From Burkholderiales bacterium (GTDB lineage Bacteria > Pseudomonadota > Gammaproteobacteria > Burkholderiales > Burkholderiaceae_C): DNA of 46,543 nucleotides. Shown here one piece after another: positions 1 to 10,636 of the stretch (position 1 is its first letter; every line of letters begins with the position of its first letter). The stretch spans positions 1 through 46,543 of the forward strand of contig JAEKLF010000062.1 in assembly GCA_019509985.1 (NCBI GenBank). Reading direction: 5' to 3'. The translations under genes were made by a program, and so were the position numbers. The notes under the pieces were generated by a model. It was given only the letters and a program-made list of their open reading frames with translations, had not been told where the DNA came from and ran no database searches.

Positions 1-188
1 TGGCGCCTGACGGCGCGGTGCTTTGCGTGCGGCCCTACTGCCACACGGACCATTACTCACAGGTGTACTTTGACACCCAGCGCGTCATCCACGACACGCT
101 CGGGCCGGCGGGGCATCTGGAGCCCGGCGCGGGCGAGCCTGCCGAAGCCGGCCGACCGACGGACGGGCAGACGCCGGTGTCCGACTGA
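1..188 (+). CDS. Mechanosensitive ion channel (MscS family), C-terminal fragment
   Basis: This is the 3' end of a gene that begins before the window. The reading frame opens at base 3 and stops with TGA at 186-188. The translated tail contains VRPYCHTDHYSQVYFDTQ, followed by a helix with R, I and H and a short variable tail. This matches the C-terminal cytoplasmic domain of MscS-type small-conductance channels, where a VRPW/C strand is followed by a YxxVYFD helix. In that family the domain forms part of the cytoplasmic cage below a heptameric pore that releases solutes on hypo-osmotic shock. The membrane-spanning part is outside the window, so subfamily and full length cannot be judged. The Ala/Pro/Glu-rich last 20 residues look like a disordered tail. 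Confidence 0.7.
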   Translation, partial: APDGAVLCVRPYCHTDHYSQVYFDTQRVIHDTLGPAGHLEPGAGEPAEAGRPTDGQTPVSD

Positions 189-369
189 AGCGGCGTCCGT
201 TCGCGAACGGCGGGTCAGCCGTGGCGCAGCTGGAGGCTCGGCAGCCGCCAGCACTCGCGGCTGACGCATTCGCTTACATACGCCCGGCCGATTCCTGTCG
301 ACATTGGCGCCCGCCCATCGTCGTTCCGACAACGGCGGTGTTGCCGTGCATCCTCAATGGAGAGACACC

Positions 370-723
370 ATGAACTACGTCGACGGATATCTGGTCCCGG
401 TACCCAACGCGAATCGAGATGCCTACCGCAAGCTGGCTTTGGAGATGGCTGCATTGTTCAAACAGAGCGGTGCGCTGCAGGTCGTCGAGTGTTGGGGCGA
501 CGACGTGCCCGAAGGCAAGGTGACCTCGTTTTCGATGGCCGTGCAGCGTAAGCCCGACGAGACGGTTGTCTTCTCGTGGGTGGTCTGGCCGTCGAAGCAG
601 GTACGCGATGAGGGCATGAAGAAGGTGATGGAACACCCCGGCATGCAGAAGGGCCCAGCAGGCATTCCGTTCGATGGCCAGCGGATGATCTTTGGCGGCT
701 TCCAGGTCATCGTGAACGAGTGA
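370..723 (+). CDS. DUF1428 domain-containing protein
   Basis: A 117-residue protein starting MNYVDGYLVPVPNANRD. This is the characteristic opening of DUF1428 proteins (YbaA-like), small alpha+beta barrel proteins related to the dimeric ferredoxin-like fold. The family signature continues with CWGDDVPEGKVTSF, then a VVFSWVVWPSK strand and a C-terminal GGFQ strand. Length is typical, so the gene looks intact. The ATG at 370 has a purine-rich GGAGAGA just upstream. The gene stands alone between the MscS gene and the copper efflux locus. Family members have no established biochemical role, so none is assigned. It is probably a soluble cytoplasmic protein, since there is no signal peptide or membrane segment. 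Confidence 0.85.
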   Translation: MNYVDGYLVPVPNANRDAYRKLALEMAALFKQSGALQVVECWGDDVPEGKVTSFSMAVQRKPDETVVFSWVVWPSKQVRDEGMKKVMEHPGMQKGPAGIPFDGQRMIFGGFQVIVNE

Positions 724-907
724 TCGGCATCGCCAGCGAACCGGTGCAGGCCAGCAACCACGACAACGCTGGCGTTCAGACCGAATCCGGCTCCCTCCTG
801 CGAAGCAGCCTGCCGATTGCAGGGTTTGCAGGCGCTGCACCTTTCCCCCAAACGGCATGATCGGCGTCAACATCGGGAATCGCCCGCCGGCCCTAAACTG
901 GTTCTCG

Positions 908-1291
908 ATGACCCGCCGTGCCGCCCGCAAGCTGACCACCACGTTCTTCGTGGTGCTGTCGCTGCTGTTCTCGCAGCTGGCGCTGGCGCGTTACGTCTGC
1001 CCGCAGCAGGCGGACGTGCAGGCCATGGCGGCCATGATGCAGTCCGGCACCCCGTGCGACGGCATGGACCCTCAGCAGCCGGCGCTGTGCCACCAGCACA
1101 CCGCTGACGCCAGCCAGTCCTTCGAGACCGTCAAGCTGCCCACGGCATCCCAGCCGCTGCTGATCCAGATGCTGGAGCTGCCGCTCGTCCTTGAGGCCGA
1201 ACAGGCCTCGGCGGTCCCTCCGACTGCCGTCTCGGAGGTGCAGCCGCCTCCGGACCCGCTCTACCTCTGCACGCTCAGACTGCGCGTCTGA
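908..1291 (+). CDS. Small exported Cys/His/Met-containing protein upstream of the metal-efflux operon
   Basis: A 127-residue protein. I chose the ATG at 908 because it gives a compact signal peptide (positive MTRRAARK, hydrophobic core, cleavage after ALA near residue 24); an in-frame ATG at 857 would add a non-signal-like extension. The mature part begins RYVCPQQ and holds Cys in YVCP, GTPCDGM and ALCHQHT, several Met, and a final LYLCTLRLRV. Clustered Cys, His and Met in a periplasmic protein next to a Cu/Ag efflux operon suggests a metal-binding or sensing accessory, which is inference. It is not CusF-like: no CusF OB-fold signature is visible. The outer membrane component starts 76 bp downstream on the same strand, so cotranscription is likely. 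Similar small proteins accompany such operons in other Burkholderiales, to my recollection. Confidence 0.6.
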   Translation: MTRRAARKLTTTFFVVLSLLFSQLALARYVCPQQADVQAMAAMMQSGTPCDGMDPQQPALCHQHTADASQSFETVKLPTASQPLLIQMLELPLVLEAEQASAVPPTAVSEVQPPPDPLYLCTLRLRV

Positions 1292-1367
1292 CCCCTCCGT
1301 CGACCGACTTGCGCTGGCGCGGTATGTCCGCCTGCCGGCAAACGCTTCGTTTGTCCTCGGAGTTTCC

Positions 1368-2600
1368 ATGCTCACCCCCCATTGGCGCGCCGCCTTGCTG
1401 GCCGCCGCCCTGCTGCCCGGCCTGGCCGCGGCGGCTCCGCTGACCCTTGAGCGGGCCCTGGATCTGGCCGTCCAGCACTCGGCCACGACGCGCGCCGCGC
1501 AGGCCGGCACCTTGAGTGCCACCGAAGCCGCACGCGCCGCCGGGCAGTTGCCCGACCCCGTCCTCACCGCCGGCATCGACAACCTCCCCATCACCGGGCG
1601 CGACCGGCTCAGCACCACGGCCGACGGCATGACGATGAAGCGCATCGGCGTGAGCCAGGAATGGCTGTCCGCCGACAAGCGTGCCGCCCAACGGGCCGCG
1701 GCCCGGGCCGGGGTCGACCGAGAAGCGGCCGCGGCTCGCATCGCCGCAGCCGAGACCCGGCTGCAGGCGGCGCTGGCCTACGTCGACACCTTCTATGCGG
1801 CCCAGGCGCTAGCCCTTGCCGACGCAACGGAGCACCACAGCCGCGAAGAATTCGAGGCCGCCAGGGCCAGGCTCTCGACCGCCACCGGCACTGGCCAGGA
1901 GGCCCTGGCAATGAGCAGCGCCCGCGGTGCCGCGGAGGACGAGGCCGCCGAGGCGCGGCAGGTCCAGCGCCAGGCGCAAGTCCAGCTCCAGCGCTGGCTC
2001 GGCGAGCCGGCGGACCGCCTCGAATCCCCCGTGTTCTCAGCAATGCCCGAAGAGCCCGCCTTCGTCGCGAGCCATCCCGCCGTGCTCGCTGCGCAGCGCG
2101 AGGCCGACCTGGCCCGCCAGGAGGCCAGCCTGACGCAGGCCAACCGGCGGCCGAACTGGACCTGGGCTGCGTCCTATGGGCAACGCACGGGCTACTCGGA
2201 CATGGTCTCCGTGAGCGTGAGCATCCCCATCCCCGTCGCGCCCTCTCACCGCCAGGACCGCGAGACCGCCGCCAAGCTCGCCCTGGTCGACCGGGCCGAG
2301 GCGAATCTGGCCGAAGCGCAGCGCGCCGCCACCGCCGAGTACCGAAGCCTGGAAGCCGACGCGGAGCGCCTGGCGGAGCGCGTGCAGCGCTACCAGGCCT
2401 CGGTCATCGAGCCCAGCCGCCAGCGGACCGCTGCGGCATTGGCCGGCTACCGCTCCAGCCAGACAGCGTTGATGTCGCTGTTCGAGGCGCGCCACGCCGA
2501 GCTCCTTGCCCAGCGCAAGCTGCTGTCGCTGCAGCGCGACCTGGCCCGCACGCGCGCCCAGCTCGCCTTCAAACCCGTCACCGAAGGAGGCGCACCATGA
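1368..2600 (+). CDS. TolC-family outer membrane efflux protein (CzcC/CusC role)
   Basis: A 410-residue protein with an Ala/Leu-rich signal peptide ending around AAAAPLTLERAL. The mature part is built of long Ala-, Gln-, Glu- and Arg-rich helices and repeats the outer membrane factor layout: LTLERALDLAVQHS, a strand region (PNWTWAASYGQR, VSVSIPIPV), then a second helical hairpin. TolC-family proteins trimerise into the outer membrane duct of tripartite efflux pumps. No lipobox Cys is present, so it is closer to CzcC than to lipidated NodT-type proteins. The stop overlaps the start of the adaptor gene by ATGA (2597-2600), which implies translational coupling. It would form the exit duct for the adaptor and CusA-type pump that follow. 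Confidence 0.88.
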   Translation: MLTPHWRAALLAAALLPGLAAAAPLTLERALDLAVQHSATTRAAQAGTLSATEAARAAGQLPDPVLTAGIDNLPITGRDRLSTTADGMTMKRIGVSQEWLSADKRAAQRAAARAGVDREAAAARIAAAETRLQAALAYVDTFYAAQALALADATEHHSREEFEAARARLSTATGTGQEALAMSSARGAAEDEAAEARQVQRQAQVQLQRWLGEPADRLESPVFSAMPEEPAFVASHPAVLAAQREADLARQEASLTQANRRPNWTWAASYGQRTGYSDMVSVSVSIPIPVAPSHRQDRETAAKLALVDRAEANLAEAQRAATAEYRSLEADAERLAERVQRYQASVIEPSRQRTAAALAGYRSSQTALMSLFEARHAELLAQRKLLSLQRDLARTRAQLAFKPVTEGGAP

Positions 2601-3838
2601 AGCACGCTCACACCTCGACGCTGCTGGCCCTGGCCGCCGCAGCCCTGCTCACCGCCTCCTTCTACGCCGGCCGCCTGACCGCCGGTGGCGCCGAAATGAC
2701 GGCGCCTGCGGAGCCCGCGGCGCCCGGCCGCAAGGCGCTGTACTGGCACGACCCCATGGTGCCCGGCCCGCGCTTCGACAAGCCGGGCAAGTCGCCCTTC
2801 ATGGACATGCAGCTGGTGCCGGTCTATGCCGATGAATCGGGGGGCGCCGGCGTCAGGATCAGCCCGGCCGTGCAGCAGAACCTGGGTATCCGCACGGCGT
2901 CCGTGAGCCGGGTCAGCGCGGCTTCCAGCTTCGACGCCGTCGGCACCGTGCAGTTCAACGAGCGGCTCGAGGTGGCCGTGCAGAGCCGCGTCGCCGGCTA
3001 TGTGGAGCGGCTGCTGGTGCGTGCGCCCATGGAGCGCGTCCACCCCGGCCAGGCGCTGGCCACGGTGTTTGCGCCAGACTGGCTGGGTCCGCAGAACGAG
3101 TGGCTGGCACTCAAGCGTGCGGGCGTGGCGCCGGAGATCGTCGCGGCCGCACGCGAGCGGCTGAGGGCCCTGTCCATTCCCGACGCGTTGGTCCGCCAGA
3201 GCGAGGAGGCTGGCGTCGCGCAGGCGCGCTTCACGCTGAGCGCGCCGGCCGGCGGCGTCATCGCGGAGCTGGCCGTGCGCGAAGGCGTCGCCGTCAGCCC
3301 CGGCATGACGCTGTTCCGCATCGCCGGCCTGGACAAGGTCTGGGCCATCGTCGAGGTGCCGGAGGCACAAGCCGTGCACCTGAAGCCGGGCCAGAAGGTG
3401 GCCGCCACGCTGCAGGCGGACGCGACGCAGGCCTTCACGGGCACGCTGGCCGAGATCCTGCCGCAGGTCAACGCGAGCACGCGCACGCTGCAGGCCCGCT
3501 TCGAGGTGGACAACCGCGCCGGCCGGCTCACGCCTGGCCTGCTGCTGCGGTTGCAGGTGGCGGGGCCCGTGGTCGCGCGCCTGGCGGTGCCGGCCGAGGC
3601 GGTGATCCGCACCGGCACCCGCGCCGTCGTCATCCTGCGCCGGGCCGATGGCTCTTTCGAGCCGCGCGACGTCAAGCTGGGCACGGACCTGGGCGAGCAG
3701 TTCGAGGTGGTTGAAGGCCTGAGCGAGGGCGACCGGGTCGTGGCCAGCGGCCAGTTCCTGGTGGACTCCGAGGCGCGGCTGCGCTCGGTGCTGGGCGGCA
3801 TGGCCCCGGCCTCCGCGCCGCAGGGGAGCGCGCAATGA
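2597..3838 (+). CDS. cusB: CusB-type periplasmic adaptor of heavy-metal RND efflux, with heavy-metal-binding domain
   Basis: A 413-residue membrane fusion protein. Residues 1-30 form an N-terminal membrane anchor or signal. Residues about 47-79 match the short heavy-metal-binding domain often fused to CusB proteins: [20 protein letters not shown] followed by [12 protein letters not shown], with Trp, His and several Met as candidate Cu/Ag ligands. Next come the barrel-sandwich (lipoyl-like) and hairpin region from [16 protein letters not shown], a beta-barrel ([19 protein letters not shown]) and the membrane-proximal domain. In the family the adaptor collects periplasmic metal and passes it to the RND pump. 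The gene overlaps its neighbours on both sides by ATGA, so the three genes are one coupled operon. Confidence 0.92.
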   Translation: MKHAHTSTLLALAAAALLTASFYAGRLTAGGAEMTAPAEPAAPGRKALYWHDPMVPGPRFDKPGKSPFMDMQLVPVYADESGGAGVRISPAVQQNLGIRTASVSRVSAASSFDAVGTVQFNERLEVAVQSRVAGYVERLLVRAPMERVHPGQALATVFAPDWLGPQNEWLALKRAGVAPEIVAAARERLRALSIPDALVRQSEEAGVAQARFTLSAPAGGVIAELAVREGVAVSPGMTLFRIAGLDKVWAIVEVPEAQAVHLKPGQKVAATLQADATQAFTGTLAEILPQVNASTRTLQARFEVDNRAGRLTPGLLLRLQVAGPVVARLAVPAEAVIRTGTRAVVILRRADGSFEPRDVKLGTDLGEQFEVVEGLSEGDRVVASGQFLVDSEARLRSVLGGMAPASAPQGSAQ

Positions 3839-6800
3839 TCGCCGCGCTGATCCGCTGGTCGGTGGGCAATCGATTCCTGGTGCTCATCGCCACGGCCTTC
3901 CTGGTGGCCGCGGGCGCCTGGTCGGCGTTGCACACGCCGGTCGACGCGCTGCCGGACCTGTCCGATACCCAGGTCATCGTGCGCACCACCTACCCGGGCA
4001 AGCCACCCCAGGTGGTCGAGGACCTCGTCACCTACCCGCTGACGACAACCATGCTCAGCGTGCCCGGCGCCAAGACCGTGCGCGGCTACTCGTTCTTCGG
4101 CGACTCCTTCGTCTACATCCTCTTCGACGACAAGACCGATCCCTACTGGGCGCGCTCGCGGGTCGTCGAATACCTCAACCAGGTGCAGAGCAAGCTACCC
4201 GCCGGTGCCACGGCAGCGCTCGGGCCTGACGCGACCGGGGTCGGCTGGGTCTACGAGTACGCGCTGGTGGACCGCACCGGCAGGACCGACCTGGGCCAAC
4301 TCCGCGCGCTGAACGACTGGTTCCTGAAGTTCGAGCTGAAGACCGTGCCCGACGTGGCCGAGGTGGCCAGCGTGGGCGGCATGGTGCGGCAATACCAGGT
4401 GGTGCTGGACCCCGACCGCATGCGGACCCAGGGCGTCACGCATGCGATGGTGGTGGAGGCGCTGGGCCGGGCCAACCAGGCTTCGGGTGGTTCCGTCGTC
4501 GAGATGGCGGAGACGGAGTACATGGTTCGCGCCCGCAGCTTCCTGAAGTCGCTCGACGACTTTCGCGCCATCCCGTTGAAGCTCGTCGGCGCGACGCCGG
4601 TGCTGCTGCGCGACGTCGCCTTCGCGCAGGTCGGCCCAGAGCTGCGCCGCGGCGTGGCGGAGCTGGACGGCCAGGGCGAGGTCACCGGTGGCATCGTGGT
4701 GATGCGCTCGGGCAAGAACGCGCGCACGGTGATCGCGGCCGTGAAAGCCAGGCTGGATGCGCTCAAGCCCAGCCTGCCGCCCGGCGTGGAGGTGGTGGAG
4801 ACCTATGACCGCTCCAGGCTCATCGACCGCGCCGTGGACAACCTGCGCGAGAAGCTCATCGAGGAGTTCATCGTCGTGGCTCTCGTCTGCGCGGTGTTCC
4901 TGTTTCACCTGCGCTCGGCGCTGGTGGCCGTCGTCACGCTGCCCGTGGGCGTGCTCACGGCCTTCATCGTCATGCACTGGCAGGGCGTCAGCGCCAACAT
5001 CCTCAGTCTGGGCGGCGTGGCCATTGCGCTGGGTGCCATGGTGGACGCCAGCGTTGTGCTGGTGGAGGCGGCACACAAGCATGTGGAGCATTTCGAGGAC
5101 GAACGCGGCCGCCAGCCGGGCGACGCCGAGCGCTGGGCGCTGATGGCCAAGGCGGCCGTCGAGGTCGGGCCGGCACTGTTCTTCTCGCTGTTGGTCATCA
5201 CGCTGTCCTTCCTGCCTGTCTTCACGCTGGAGGCGCAGGAGGGGCGGCTGTTCTCGCCGCTGGCCTTCACCAAGACCTATGCGATGGCGGCGGCAGCGGG
5301 CCTGTCGGTGACGCTGGTGCCGGTGCTGATGGGCTATCTGATCCGCGGTCGCATTCCGAAGGAGACGGCCAACCCGGTGAACCGCGGGCTGATCGCCGTC
5401 TACCGGCCGGCGCTGGAGTGGGTGCTGCACTTTCCCAAGGCAACGCTGGCCATCGCCGCGCTGGTGCTGGCCGTCACGGCGGTGCCCGTGCTGCGGCTGG
5501 GCGGCGAGTTCATGCCGCCGCTGGACGAAGGCGATCTGCTCTACATGCCGTCGGCGCTGCCGGGCATCTCCGTGTCCAAGGCGGCCGAGTTGCTGCAGCA
5601 GACGGACAGGCTCATCAAGACCGTGCCCGAGGTCGAGCACGTGTTCGGCAAGGCCGGCCGCGCCGACACGGCCACCGACCCGGCACCGCTGGAGATGTTC
5701 GAGACGACGATCCAGTTCAAGCCTCGCGGGCAATGGCGGCCTGGCATGACGCCGGACAAGCTCGTCGAGGAGCTGGACCGCGTCGTCAAGGTGCCGGGCC
5801 TGTCCAACGTCTGGGTGCCGCCCATCCGCAACCGCATCGACATGCTGGCCACCGGCATCAAGAGCCCCGTGGGCATCAAGGTGGCCGGCGCCGACCTGGC
5901 CACGATCGACCGGCTTTCGACGCGCATCGAGTCCGTGGTGAAGGCGGTGCCAGGCGTGTCGTCCGCGCTCGCCGAGCGGCTGACCGGCGGGCGCTACATC
6001 GACGTCGACGTAGATCGCCTGGCCGCCGCTCGCTACGGCCTGGCCGTGGCGGATGTGCAGGCCATCGTGTCCTCGGTCATCGGCGGCGACAACGTCGGCG
6101 AGGTCATCCAGGGCCGCGAGCGGTTTCCGATCAACCTGCGCTACCCGCGCGAGCTGCGCGATTCGCTGGAGGGCTTGCGCCGCCTGCCTTTCGTGACGCC
6201 GGCCGGCGCAACGGTGCTGCTGCAGGACGTGGCCCGCATCCACGTGGAGGAAGGGCCGCCCATGGTGCGCAGCGAGAACGCGCGGCTGTCGGGCTGGGTC
6301 TATGTCGACGTGCGCGGGCGCGACCTGCGCTCCGTCGTGCACGACATGCAGGCCGCGGTCGCGGCGCAGGTCGCGATGCCGGCAGGCTACGCCGTGTCAT
6401 GGTCCGGGCAGTTCGAGTATCTGGAGCGCGCCACGGAGCGGCTCAGGCTCGTCGTGCCGCTGACGCTGGTGGTCATCTTCGTGCTGCTCTACCTGCTGTT
6501 CCGTTCAGCGGGTGATGCGCTGCTGGTCATGGCGGCCGTGCCGTTCTCCTTGGTCGGCGGCTTCTGGCTGATCTGGGCGCTGGGGCATGCGATCTCGGTG
6601 GCGACGGCGGTGGGCTTCATCGCGCTGTCGGGCGTGGCGGCCGAGTTCGGCGTGGTGATGCTGGTCTACCTGAAGCAGGCCCACGAACAGCGCCTGGCGG
6701 CCGGCGCCAAGGACGACGAACAGACCCTGGTGGCGGCCATCCGTGAAGGGGCCGTGCAGCGCGTACGGCCCAAAGCCATGACGGTCGCCGTCATCATGGC

Positions 6801-7032
6801 CGGCCTGCTGCCGGTGCTGTTCGGCCATGGCACCGGCTCCGAGGTCATGACGCGCATCGCCGCGCCGATGGTGGGCGGCATGGTCAGCGCGCCGCTGCTC
6901 AGCATGTTCGTCATCCCGGCGGCCTGGTACCTGTTGCATCGGCGGCGTTTGCGTCGGCAAGCCACCGCCGCGTCCGCATCGATGTCGCTGCTCGCGGAGA
7001 CTGCTGCCCGAGGTTTGGCGAGGCGGGAGTGA
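3835..7032 (+). CDS. cusA: CusA-type Cu/Ag RND efflux permease
   Basis: A 1065-residue inner membrane proton/metal antiporter, full length for the heavy-metal RND family. It follows E. coli CusA closely: NRFLVLIA at the start, [51 protein letters not shown] and [18 protein letters not shown]. Proton-relay residues are conserved: D404 in GAMVDAS, E937 in AAEFGVV and K980 in RVRPKAM. Periplasmic methionines in LEMFETT and [11 protein letters not shown] sit where CusA places cleft methionines for Cu(I)/Ag(I); this supports monovalent over divalent metal specificity, but it is inference. The start overlaps the adaptor stop by ATGA. No dedicated two-component regulator or MerR gene is seen next to the operon. 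Confidence 0.93.
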   Translation: MIAALIRWSVGNRFLVLIATAFLVAAGAWSALHTPVDALPDLSDTQVIVRTTYPGKPPQVVEDLVTYPLTTTMLSVPGAKTVRGYSFFGDSFVYILFDDKTDPYWARSRVVEYLNQVQSKLPAGATAALGPDATGVGWVYEYALVDRTGRTDLGQLRALNDWFLKFELKTVPDVAEVASVGGMVRQYQVVLDPDRMRTQGVTHAMVVEALGRANQASGGSVVEMAETEYMVRARSFLKSLDDFRAIPLKLVGATPVLLRDVAFAQVGPELRRGVAELDGQGEVTGGIVVMRSGKNARTVIAAVKARLDALKPSLPPGVEVVETYDRSRLIDRAVDNLREKLIEEFIVVALVCAVFLFHLRSALVAVVTLPVGVLTAFIVMHWQGVSANILSLGGVAIALGAMVDASVVLVEAAHKHVEHFEDERGRQPGDAERWALMAKAAVEVGPALFFSLLVITLSFLPVFTLEAQEGRLFSPLAFTKTYAMAAAAGLSVTLVPVLMGYLIRGRIPKETANPVNRGLIAVYRPALEWVLHFPKATLAIAALVLAVTAVPVLRLGGEFMPPLDEGDLLYMPSALPGISVSKAAELLQQTDRLIKTVPEVEHVFGKAGRADTATDPAPLEMFETTIQFKPRGQWRPGMTPDKLVEELDRVVKVPGLSNVWVPPIRNRIDMLATGIKSPVGIKVAGADLATIDRLSTRIESVVKAVPGVSSALAERLTGGRYIDVDVDRLAAARYGLAVADVQAIVSSVIGGDNVGEVIQGRERFPINLRYPRELRDSLEGLRRLPFVTPAGATVLLQDVARIHVEEGPPMVRSENARLSGWVYVDVRGRDLRSVVHDMQAAVAAQVAMPAGYAVSWSGQFEYLERATERLRLVVPLTLVVIFVLLYLLFRSAGDALLVMAAVPFSLVGGFWLIWALGHAISVATAVGFIALSGVAAEFGVVMLVYLKQAHEQRLAAGAKDDEQTLVAAIREGAVQRVRPKAMTVAVIMAGLLPVLFGHGTGSEVMTRIAAPMVGGMVSAPLLSMFVIPAAWYLLHRRRLRRQATAASASMSLLAETAARGLARRE

Positions 7033-7102
7033 GGTTCAGGCGCGAGGAGTCGGTCGCTCGGCACCGGTGCTCGCGGCGCCGCGCGGCATGCGCGCCAGCG
7101 CG

Positions 7103-7573
7103 TCAGGCCTTCTGACGGCTCCGGTCGGGAAAATGGTCGCCTACGAGGTTAAGCGCCACGCCATGTTCAAGCAGCGCCTTGCAGCCGGCCAGCACGTTCG
7201 TGAACCCGCCCTTGGCGTCCAGCGCCTGGTCGATGACCTCGCCGTCTGATCCGCGGAACCCGGAAGTTTCGATGGTCACGAACGTGGCGTTCTCCCCTCG
7301 GGCCTCGAACTTCCACTCCACCGGGCATGGCGGGTCATTCCATTCGATCAGGATGCGCCTGTCGCGCTCCAACGCCTTCACCACCACCTGGGTGGAGGCG
7401 CCGTACATCTCCCATTCCCACTGCAGCCTGGCACCCGCTTCCAGCGGGCCGGTGCTCTTGGTGAACCAGAACTTCGTGGTGACGGCTGGGTCGACGAAGG
7501 CGCCAAAGACTTGCGCGGCCGGACGGCGGATCAGCATCTGCGCATGCACGACGAGGGGTTGGGGCAGGCTCAC
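7103..7573 (-). CDS. SRPBCC / AHSA1-like domain protein
   Basis: A 156-residue cytoplasmic protein with the START/Bet v1-like fold of the AHSA1 group. Visible signatures are IRRPAAQVFGAFVDPAVTTKFWFTKSTGPLEAGARLQWEWEM in its usual order (helix, WF strand, then strands), and a C-terminal helix GGFTNVLAGCKALLEHG. These proteins bind hydrophobic ligands or act as co-chaperones; the ligand here is unknown. The start is GTG at 7573, supported by AAAGGA about 7 nt upstream on the minus strand; no ATG has a better site. It converges on cusA (about 70 bp between stops). The alpha/beta hydrolase gene lies upstream on the same strand, 99 bp away, so the two may be cotranscribed. Confidence 0.85.
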   Translation of the reverse strand: MSLPQPLVVHAQMLIRRPAAQVFGAFVDPAVTTKFWFTKSTGPLEAGARLQWEWEMYGASTQVVVKALERDRRILIEWNDPPCPVEWKFEARGENATFVTIETSGFRGSDGEVIDQALDAKGGFTNVLAGCKALLEHGVALNLVGDHFPDRSRQKA

Positions 7574-7672
7574 GGCACGGTCCTTTCAAAGTCGGCGATG
7601 GGATTCCCGAAGGCTAAGAGAGGCCTCGGCGCACTGGGCGGGGGCATCAATCAACCAGGGCTGTACTTCCGG

Positions 7673-8428
7673 TCAGTGGCTCGCGCCTGCGGGTGACGGT
7701 GTTGGCGGCGCGGCGTCCACCTTGGACAGCCAGCGCAGGAAGGGTTCGATGACCGCAGCCGGCTGCTCCAGCATCGCCAGGTGTCCCGCCTGCGGCACCA
7801 GCACCAGTTCGACGTCGCCCTTGATCAGATGGGCCATCTGCTCGCTGCGCTCGGGCGGCGTGACCTTGTCCTCGCGGCCGCAAACCACCAGCGCCGGGCA
7901 TTCGAGTGCCTGCAGCACATCGCGACGGTCGACGCGGTGCATCGCGGCCGTCTGCTGGCGCACAAAGCCATCGACGCCGACGGCATGCGCCATGTCGCCA
8001 AGAAGCTTGAGCAGTTGGGCGTCGTTGGCGTGCGCCGGATGCAGTAGGCGAGCCGGAAACTCCGCCGCCACCTGATCGAAGGTCGCGCTGCCGGCCTTGA
8101 GCCTGTCGATCATCCGCTGCCGGTCCAACCTGGCCTCGGCCGTATCGGCGCGTGCGCTGGTGTCGATCAGTGCAACGCCCGCGACCCGGTCCCGTGCCTG
8201 CCGGCAAACCTCGAGCGCGACATAGCCTCCCAGCGAAAAGCCGGCGACGGCAAAACGGCCGGCAGGCATGCGCGCCAGCGCCGCGGCGGCGAGCGCGCCG
8301 ATGTTGTCGGCGATGTGCGTCTGCCCTTTCACCACAACGCGGTCCAGGGAGATCACTTGAAGAATGGGCCCCCACACCCGGGCATCGTTCATGAGCCCGG
8401 GCAGCAGCAGCAACGGTCGCGGCGCCAT
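7673..8428 (-). CDS. Alpha/beta hydrolase
   Basis: A 251-residue soluble hydrolase of the alpha/beta fold. The catalytic triad is readable: nucleophile S65 in GFSLGG, acid D187 in GREDKVTP and H216 in QAGHLAML. The N-terminal LLLLPGLMNDARVW corresponds to the oxyanion-hole strand, in which the usual HG is replaced by PG. Length and layout are normal for the family and there is no signal peptide. Substrate cannot be told; homologues include esterases and lactonases. The last 15 residues (PPTPSPAGASH) are a disordered tail. It lies upstream of the SRPBCC gene on the same strand. The 225 bp upstream (8429-8653) hold no gene that I can support. Confidence 0.85.
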   Translation of the reverse strand: MAPRPLLLLPGLMNDARVWGPILQVISLDRVVVKGQTHIADNIGALAAAALARMPAGRFAVAGFSLGGYVALEVCRQARDRVAGVALIDTSARADTAEARLDRQRMIDRLKAGSATFDQVAAEFPARLLHPAHANDAQLLKLLGDMAHAVGVDGFVRQQTAAMHRVDRRDVLQALECPALVVCGREDKVTPPERSEQMAHLIKGDVELVLVPQAGHLAMLEQPAAVIEPFLRWLSKVDAAPPTPSPAGASH

Positions 8429-8653
8429 GTTTGCTCCAGCCTGTTTCTTGCAATCACCGTAGACCCGGCGGCGGCGTTCGCGTGTCGGACAACGGCCTGA
8501 ATCTCGACGGGGGCAAGTGGCGTTCCCAATGCGGAATGCCCGGGAAGCCCCCTGCGGGTCCCTAAGGCAGCAGGCTGAACGGCGCCTCGTCCGACATCAG
8601 CTGCGCCTGAGATCGCCTAGGTTCAGGTTTTCCGTTTTTTGCTGGAGAAAATC

Positions 8654-8842
8654 ATGTCCGACGACAAGTCCAAGGCCGGCGGCCAGGATCGCAGACGCAT
8701 CAATGTCAACGAGGACTACGAGTTGCGTGACTGGGCCGCCAGGTTCGGCGTGACCGAACAGGCATTGCGCGATGCCGTCGCACGGGTAGGCGACCGGGCC
8801 GATGAGGTGCAGCGCTATCTCAAGGGCAAGCAGACCGCTTGA
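8654..8842 (+). CDS. DUF3606 domain-containing small protein
   Basis: A 62-residue protein, MSDDKSKAGGQDRRRINVNE, then DYELRDWAARFGVTEQALRDA and VARVGDRADEVQRYL. This is the complete DUF3606 motif: a basic DRRRINV element, an acidic DYELRDW element and a helix-turn-helix-like pair of helices. The ATG at 8654 follows GGAGAAAATC, a good ribosome site; a TTG in frame at 8639 is less likely. No function is known for the family. The histidine phosphatase gene begins 10 bp after its stop, so the two genes probably form one transcript. Confidence 0.85.
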   Translation: MSDDKSKAGGQDRRRINVNEDYELRDWAARFGVTEQALRDAVARVGDRADEVQRYLKGKQTA

Positions 8843-8852
8843 TCGGGCCGTC

Positions 8853-9479
8853 ATGACGAAATGCATCATGCTCGTCCGGCACGCTGAGAAGCCAGGCATC
8901 GGCGAGGACGGGGTGGACGACACGGGCGTGCCCGACAACGGCTCGCTCAGTGTTCAAGGATGGCGACGCGCCGGCGCGTTCGTTCCCTACTTCGCCTCGC
9001 TGGCGGAACGGGCTCACGAGCGAATGCTGTGCCGGCCGCAGTACATCCTTGCCGCAACGTCCACCGAAAAGCACCCATCCACCCGGCCTCGCGACACCGT
9101 CGAGCCGCTGGCGGACAGATTGGGCATCTGGATCGACGAACGCTGGTCCGACGCCGACCCGGTCGACAAGGTCGCCGAGCATCTGTGCGCCCTCGACGCG
9201 CCGGTTCTCGTGTGCTGGCGCCACGACGGGCTGCCGGCCCTCGGCAAGGCCATCCTGCAACGCGACGAAGTGCCGACACACTGGCCGGCCGATCGCTTTG
9301 ATGTCACCTGGTCGTTCCGGCTCGATGCCAGCCGCTGGGAGTTTGTCCAGGTGCCGCAGCTGCTGCTGGCGGGCGATCGCCTAGAAGCGCTCCGGCTGCA
9401 AGGCAGCCCGGCCATCCGGCTGGCAAGGCCACGCTCCGAGCACGCCTTCGCCGCGATGAAGGATCTTTCGCTCCGCTGA
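8853..9479 (+). CDS. Histidine phosphatase superfamily protein
   Basis: A 208-residue protein beginning MTKCIMLVRHAEKPG. The RHA motif is the histidine-phosphatase signature with the catalytic His of the first strand; RHG is the common form, and RHAEKP occurs in a known subgroup. A second conserved His is in VCWRHDGLPALG, in the position of the C-terminal catalytic His. There is no signal peptide. The substrate is unknown; the family includes phosphoglycerate mutases and broad phosphatases, but the active-site surroundings do not point to mutase. It starts 10 bp after the DUF3606 gene, with only a weak ribosome site, which fits translational coupling. It ends before the terminator of gap, towards which it converges. 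Confidence 0.8.
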   Translation: MTKCIMLVRHAEKPGIGEDGVDDTGVPDNGSLSVQGWRRAGAFVPYFASLAERAHERMLCRPQYILAATSTEKHPSTRPRDTVEPLADRLGIWIDERWSDADPVDKVAEHLCALDAPVLVCWRHDGLPALGKAILQRDEVPTHWPADRFDVTWSFRLDASRWEFVQVPQLLLAGDRLEALRLQGSPAIRLARPRSEHAFAAMKDLSLR

Positions 9480-9493
9480 ATCCGGATCGCGCC

Positions 9494-9539
9494 GAAAAGC
9501 AAAAGGCCGCAGCCCCGCTTGCGCGGCGGCCACGGCCTT
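9494..9539 (-). terminator. Rho-independent terminator of gap
   Basis: On the minus strand, 18 bp after the gap stop codon, lies a hairpin with outer arms AAGGCCG (9533-9539) and CGGCCTT (9503-9509). Further pairing extends inward to a CCGC/GCGG stem with loop GCAA. It is followed by TTTTGCTTTT, reading toward lower coordinates. The combination of a long GC stem and a T-rich tail is a standard intrinsic terminator. In the plus direction there is no T tract after the hairpin, so it acts mainly on gap. Confidence 0.85.
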
Positions 9540-9556
9540 CAGCCGGGTGGAGTCGA

Positions 9557-10636
<1,080 letters not shown>

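Noticed and set aside
1191..1367. An in-frame N-terminal extension of the TolC-family gene
   Set aside because: It overlaps the upstream small exported protein and would bury the signal peptide; the ATG at 1368 gives a proper signal sequence.
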